Shown one piece after another: positions 6,058 to 7,831 of a DNA stretch of 7,831 bases. The translations under genes were made by a program, and so were the position numbers. Origin of the DNA: Micromonosporaceae bacterium (GTDB lineage Bacteria > Actinomycetota > Actinomycetes > Mycobacteriales > Micromonosporaceae); the NCBI GenBank assembly GCA_003543035.1, contig DPJL01000069.1:1-7831 (forward strand), given 5' to 3'. Position 1 is the stretch's first letter. Each line of letters begins with the position of its first letter. The notes beneath the pieces were generated by a model, which saw only the letters and a list, made by a program, of their open reading frames with translations, was not told the DNA's origin and did not search any database.

Positions 6058-6103
6058 TCGCGGAAACCGTTCTGCGGCAATGAATTGTCCTAACCCAGAC
6101 TAT

Positions 6104-6108
6104 GGAGG
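6104..6108 (+). promoter_or_regulatory. Shine-Dalgarno fixing the NlpC/P60 gene start
   Basis: GGAGG lies 5 nt before ATG 6114. The in-frame ATG at 6102 overlaps this element and would add MEEH before the signal peptide, so it is the less likely start. Confidence 0.8.
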
Positions 6109-6113
6109 AACAT

Positions 6114-7130
6114 ATGCGATCCAGTGTCATCGGCCGTGCGAGAGGTCTTGCCATCGCTGCGGCCATAGCCATCGGCGTTGCCGGGACGACGCTCATCGCG
6201 ACGCAGGCTCAGGCTGCCACGTCGGTCAGGGTGGCGTCGCAGATCACCGCGCACAACCTGCCCTACCTCAACAGCCCCTATGTCACCGACTCCACGCTGG
6301 CCGCCGGCCAATACGCACCTGTCGAATGCGTCACCCGCGGGCGCGAATACGTCGGCAACACCGTCAACTGGTACCGCATCAACACCATTTACTACCCCGC
6401 ATACGCCTTCGCCTCTACCACCAACATCCCACCCTGCGGCGTATCCACCTCAGTACCCCTTGCCGCCAACGGATACAGCAGCCCCACCTTCACGGCGCCC
6501 GCCGCCGAAGGCTGGTTCAACTCCAACGAGTCCGTCAAAGTCCTCTGCACCGCGGCCGGCCAAACCCACGACGGCAGCAACGCCTGGTTCTTCACCAAGG
6601 GCTACTGGCTCCACTCGACCCGCCTGGCCAACCACCCCAACGGCAACGGATACAGCACCTGCCGCGGCTACAGCAGGCCAAGCCTGCCCACGGTCACGGC
6701 AACCATCAATGCGGCGTCCAGCATGCTGGGGAGGTATCCCTACTCGTGGGGCGGCGGTAACAAGTACGGCCCCAGCTACGGCATCTGCTGCAGCCCGAGT
6801 GGTCGCGACGGCACCAATGTGTACGGTTTCGACTGCTCAGGTCTGACTCAGTTCGCCTTCTACAAGGGTGCGGGAATTGACATCGGCTCGACTTCCCGCA
6901 CGCAGTATGCCAACGGCTACAAGGTGGCGCTCTCGCAACGCAAGGCGGGTGACCTGATCTTCTGGTCGGACAGCAGTCTCTCCTCGAGCAGCATCCACCA
7001 CGTCGCGATCTACGTCGGCGACGGCCAGATCATCGAGGCCACTCCGGCCAGCGGTGACGACATTCGCAAGCGCAACTTCAGCACCGGCGAGACCGGCGTG
7101 ATGCCTTACGTCGTGCGTCCTATCCGTTAG
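6114..7130 (+). CDS. Secreted NlpC/P60 peptidoglycan hydrolase with SH3b-like N-terminal region
   Basis: A predicted extracellular cell-wall hydrolase; NlpC/P60 enzymes usually cleave D-gamma-Glu-diaminopimelate bonds in peptidoglycan stem peptides. The protein has 338 residues. A Sec signal peptide covers 1-34 (basic N-terminus, core 11-29, cleavage after AQA34). Two consecutive regions (about 36-110 and 111-185) look like SH3b-type wall-binding modules and contain Cys 72, 108, 145 and 183. The NlpC/P60 domain (about 193-338) has catalytic C241 in YGFDCSGLTQF and H296 in IHHVAIYVGDG. The third polar position appears to be E308 (IIEAT), where His, Asn or Gln is more usual. An insertion before the nucleophile carries adjacent cysteines C225-C226. 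The SH3b-like half is markedly C-rich on the coding strand, unlike the catalytic half. Its stop overlaps the stop of the convergent gene. The fold call is firm; the SH3b assignment is inferred from length and pattern. Confidence 0.88.
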   Translation: MRSSVIGRARGLAIAAAIAIGVAGTTLIATQAQAATSVRVASQITAHNLPYLNSPYVTDSTLAAGQYAPVECVTRGREYVGNTVNWYRINTIYYPAYAFASTTNIPPCGVSTSVPLAANGYSSPTFTAPAAEGWFNSNESVKVLCTAAGQTHDGSNAWFFTKGYWLHSTRLANHPNGNGYSTCRGYSRPSLPTVTATINAASSMLGRYPYSWGGGNKYGPSYGICCSPSGRDGTNVYGFDCSGLTQFAFYKGAGIDIGSTSRTQYANGYKVALSQRKAGDLIFWSDSSLSSSSIHHVAIYVGDGQIIEATPASGDDIRKRNFSTGETGVMPYVVRPIR

Positions 7131-7831
7131 CGAAGGCGCAAGCACGCCTCGTTCAGATCCAATTCAGACAATATTTTCTGGTACCCACGCCGATGCTTGC
7201 CTGCCACGGTGACTTCGCCGGCGGCAGTGCAAGCACGGTCGAGGCGAGCCAATATGCGTGCTACTTCCAGCGGCACGTCGAGCCGGCTCCAGATAGCCAA
7301 TGCTCGCTGCAGCGGCGCAATCGCCTCTTGCGGCTGACCGCGGCCGACGGCCAGATCAGCGATGGCGCACAGCACTTCCGCGATGCCGCCGTGGTCGGCG
7401 TTGTTCTCGGCGGACGCCAGCGCCCGACCTAGCCGCGATGCGGCCGCATCCCACTGGTGGCGTCGGAGGTCGATGTTGGCAAACGCTAGTTCCAGCTCTG
7501 TGGTCCTCAGGCCGTCGACGGAATCGCTGGTGATGGCATCGGTCTCGGCGAGAGCTTGTGCGGCCTCCTCAAGCTGCCCGGCGTCAGTCAATGCGGCCGC
7601 GTAGTTGATCAAACAGATCGCGGTGATCCTCGGTCTGCCCTGCGGGCGCTCGATGGACAGCGATTCCGCTAGGAGCGGCAGCGCCTGCTCGGCTCGGCCC
7701 GCCTCGCGATGCACCAACGCGAGGCCTTGCAGTGCCCTTGTTCGCAACCGGCTCGGCGTCTGCGCGTCGCAAGCGGCTAGGGCCTGTTCCAACCAGCCGG
7801 CCGCCTCGGCTAGGCGGCCCCGTAGCCGGGC
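7127..7831 (-). CDS. TPR-repeat C-terminal part of a larger protein, possibly a transcriptional regulator (partial)
   Basis: The last 234 residues of a protein whose N-terminus lies beyond the right edge. The frame is open to position 7831, and the Leu codon TTG at 7792 is internal because repeat-like sequence (RGRLAEAAGW) continues upstream of it. The sequence is almost wholly alpha-helical with tetratricopeptide-type pairs. Examples are AEAAGWLEQALAACD, then ALQGLALVHREAGRAEQAL, INYAAALTDAGQLEEAAQAL, AFANIDLRRHQWDAAASRL, and AIADLAVGRGQPQEAIAPL. Such TPR tails are common at the C-termini of LuxR-type (LAL/MalT-like) and SARP/AfsR-like NTPase regulators in actinobacteria. No DNA-binding or NTPase domain is within view, so that role is only a guess. 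It is convergent with the NlpC/P60 gene and overlaps it by 4 bp. A non-regulatory TPR scaffold protein is equally compatible. Confidence 0.8.
   Translation of the reverse strand, partial: ARLRGRLAEAAGWLEQALAACDAQTPSRLRTRALQGLALVHREAGRAEQALPLLAESLSIERPQGRPRITAICLINYAAALTDAGQLEEAAQALAETDAITSDSVDGLRTTELELAFANIDLRRHQWDAAASRLGRALASAENNADHGGIAEVLCAIADLAVGRGQPQEAIAPLQRALAIWSRLDVPLEVARILARLDRACTAAGEVTVAGKHRRGYQKILSELDLNEACLRLR

Noticed and set aside
6178..6846. 222-codon plus-strand frame overlapping the NlpC/P60 gene
   Set aside because: Its extreme Pro/Thr/Ala composition follows from the C-rich stretch read in another frame; the true frame has a signal peptide and an NlpC/P60 domain.
1..7831. tRNA, rRNA, CRISPR array, insertion sequence, prophage or toxin-antitoxin genes
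   Set aside because: I looked for them on both strands and saw none: no spaced direct repeats, transposase motifs, terminal inverted repeats or clover-leaf sequences.

Overview
The window comes from a high-GC actinobacterium. The evidence is the G/C-biased third codon positions, the GTG starts, the actinobacterial-type NuoA-D proteins, a geranylgeranyl-reductase-family flavoprotein directly upstream of nuoA (an order I remember from Streptomyces), and three Sec-secreted hydrolases of types common in soil actinomycetes. The genus cannot be read from this sequence.

Left part (1-3785, minus strand): the 5' end of a respiratory complex I operon, transcribed right to left as FAD-dependent isoprenoid/menaquinone reductase, nuoA, nuoB, nuoC and nuoD. 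NuoD runs off the left edge. Spacing from nuoA onward is very tight: a 1-nt gap for A/B, an ATGA overlap for B/C and a GTGA overlap for C/D. The reductase is separated from nuoA by 58 nt. If it saturates menaquinone side chains, as the MenJ branch does, it modifies the electron acceptor of the enzyme encoded next to it.

Middle (3786-4122): a 337-nt divergent intergenic region with no credible gene. It carries a DtxR/IdeR/DmdR-like iron-box candidate (3884-3902), a perfect 17-bp palindrome (4002-4018), and short motifs that recur further right.

Right part (4123-7130, plus strand): three consecutive single-gene units, each encoding a secreted hydrolase. These are a matrixin-like zinc metalloprotease, a streptogrisin/alpha-lytic-type S1 serine protease with a propeptide, and an NlpC/P60 peptidoglycan hydrolase with an SH3b-like N-terminal half. 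Strong GC hairpins lie between the genes. The upstream regions of the metalloprotease and NlpC/P60 genes share an identical 10-mer, a CGTCC-N5-GGACG dyad and a TGTTAGG element; the serine protease shares TTGTTAG. This suggests co-regulation of a small extracellular and cell-wall lytic set.

Right edge (7127-7831, minus strand): the C-terminal TPR part of a larger protein, plausibly a regulator, which overlaps the NlpC/P60 gene tail-to-tail by 4 bp. I see no tRNA, rRNA, CRISPR array, transposase or phage gene. The points most worth a second look are the metalloprotease that lacks the expected Met-turn methionine, the shared motifs upstream of the hydrolases, and the sharp base-composition step inside the NlpC/P60 gene.
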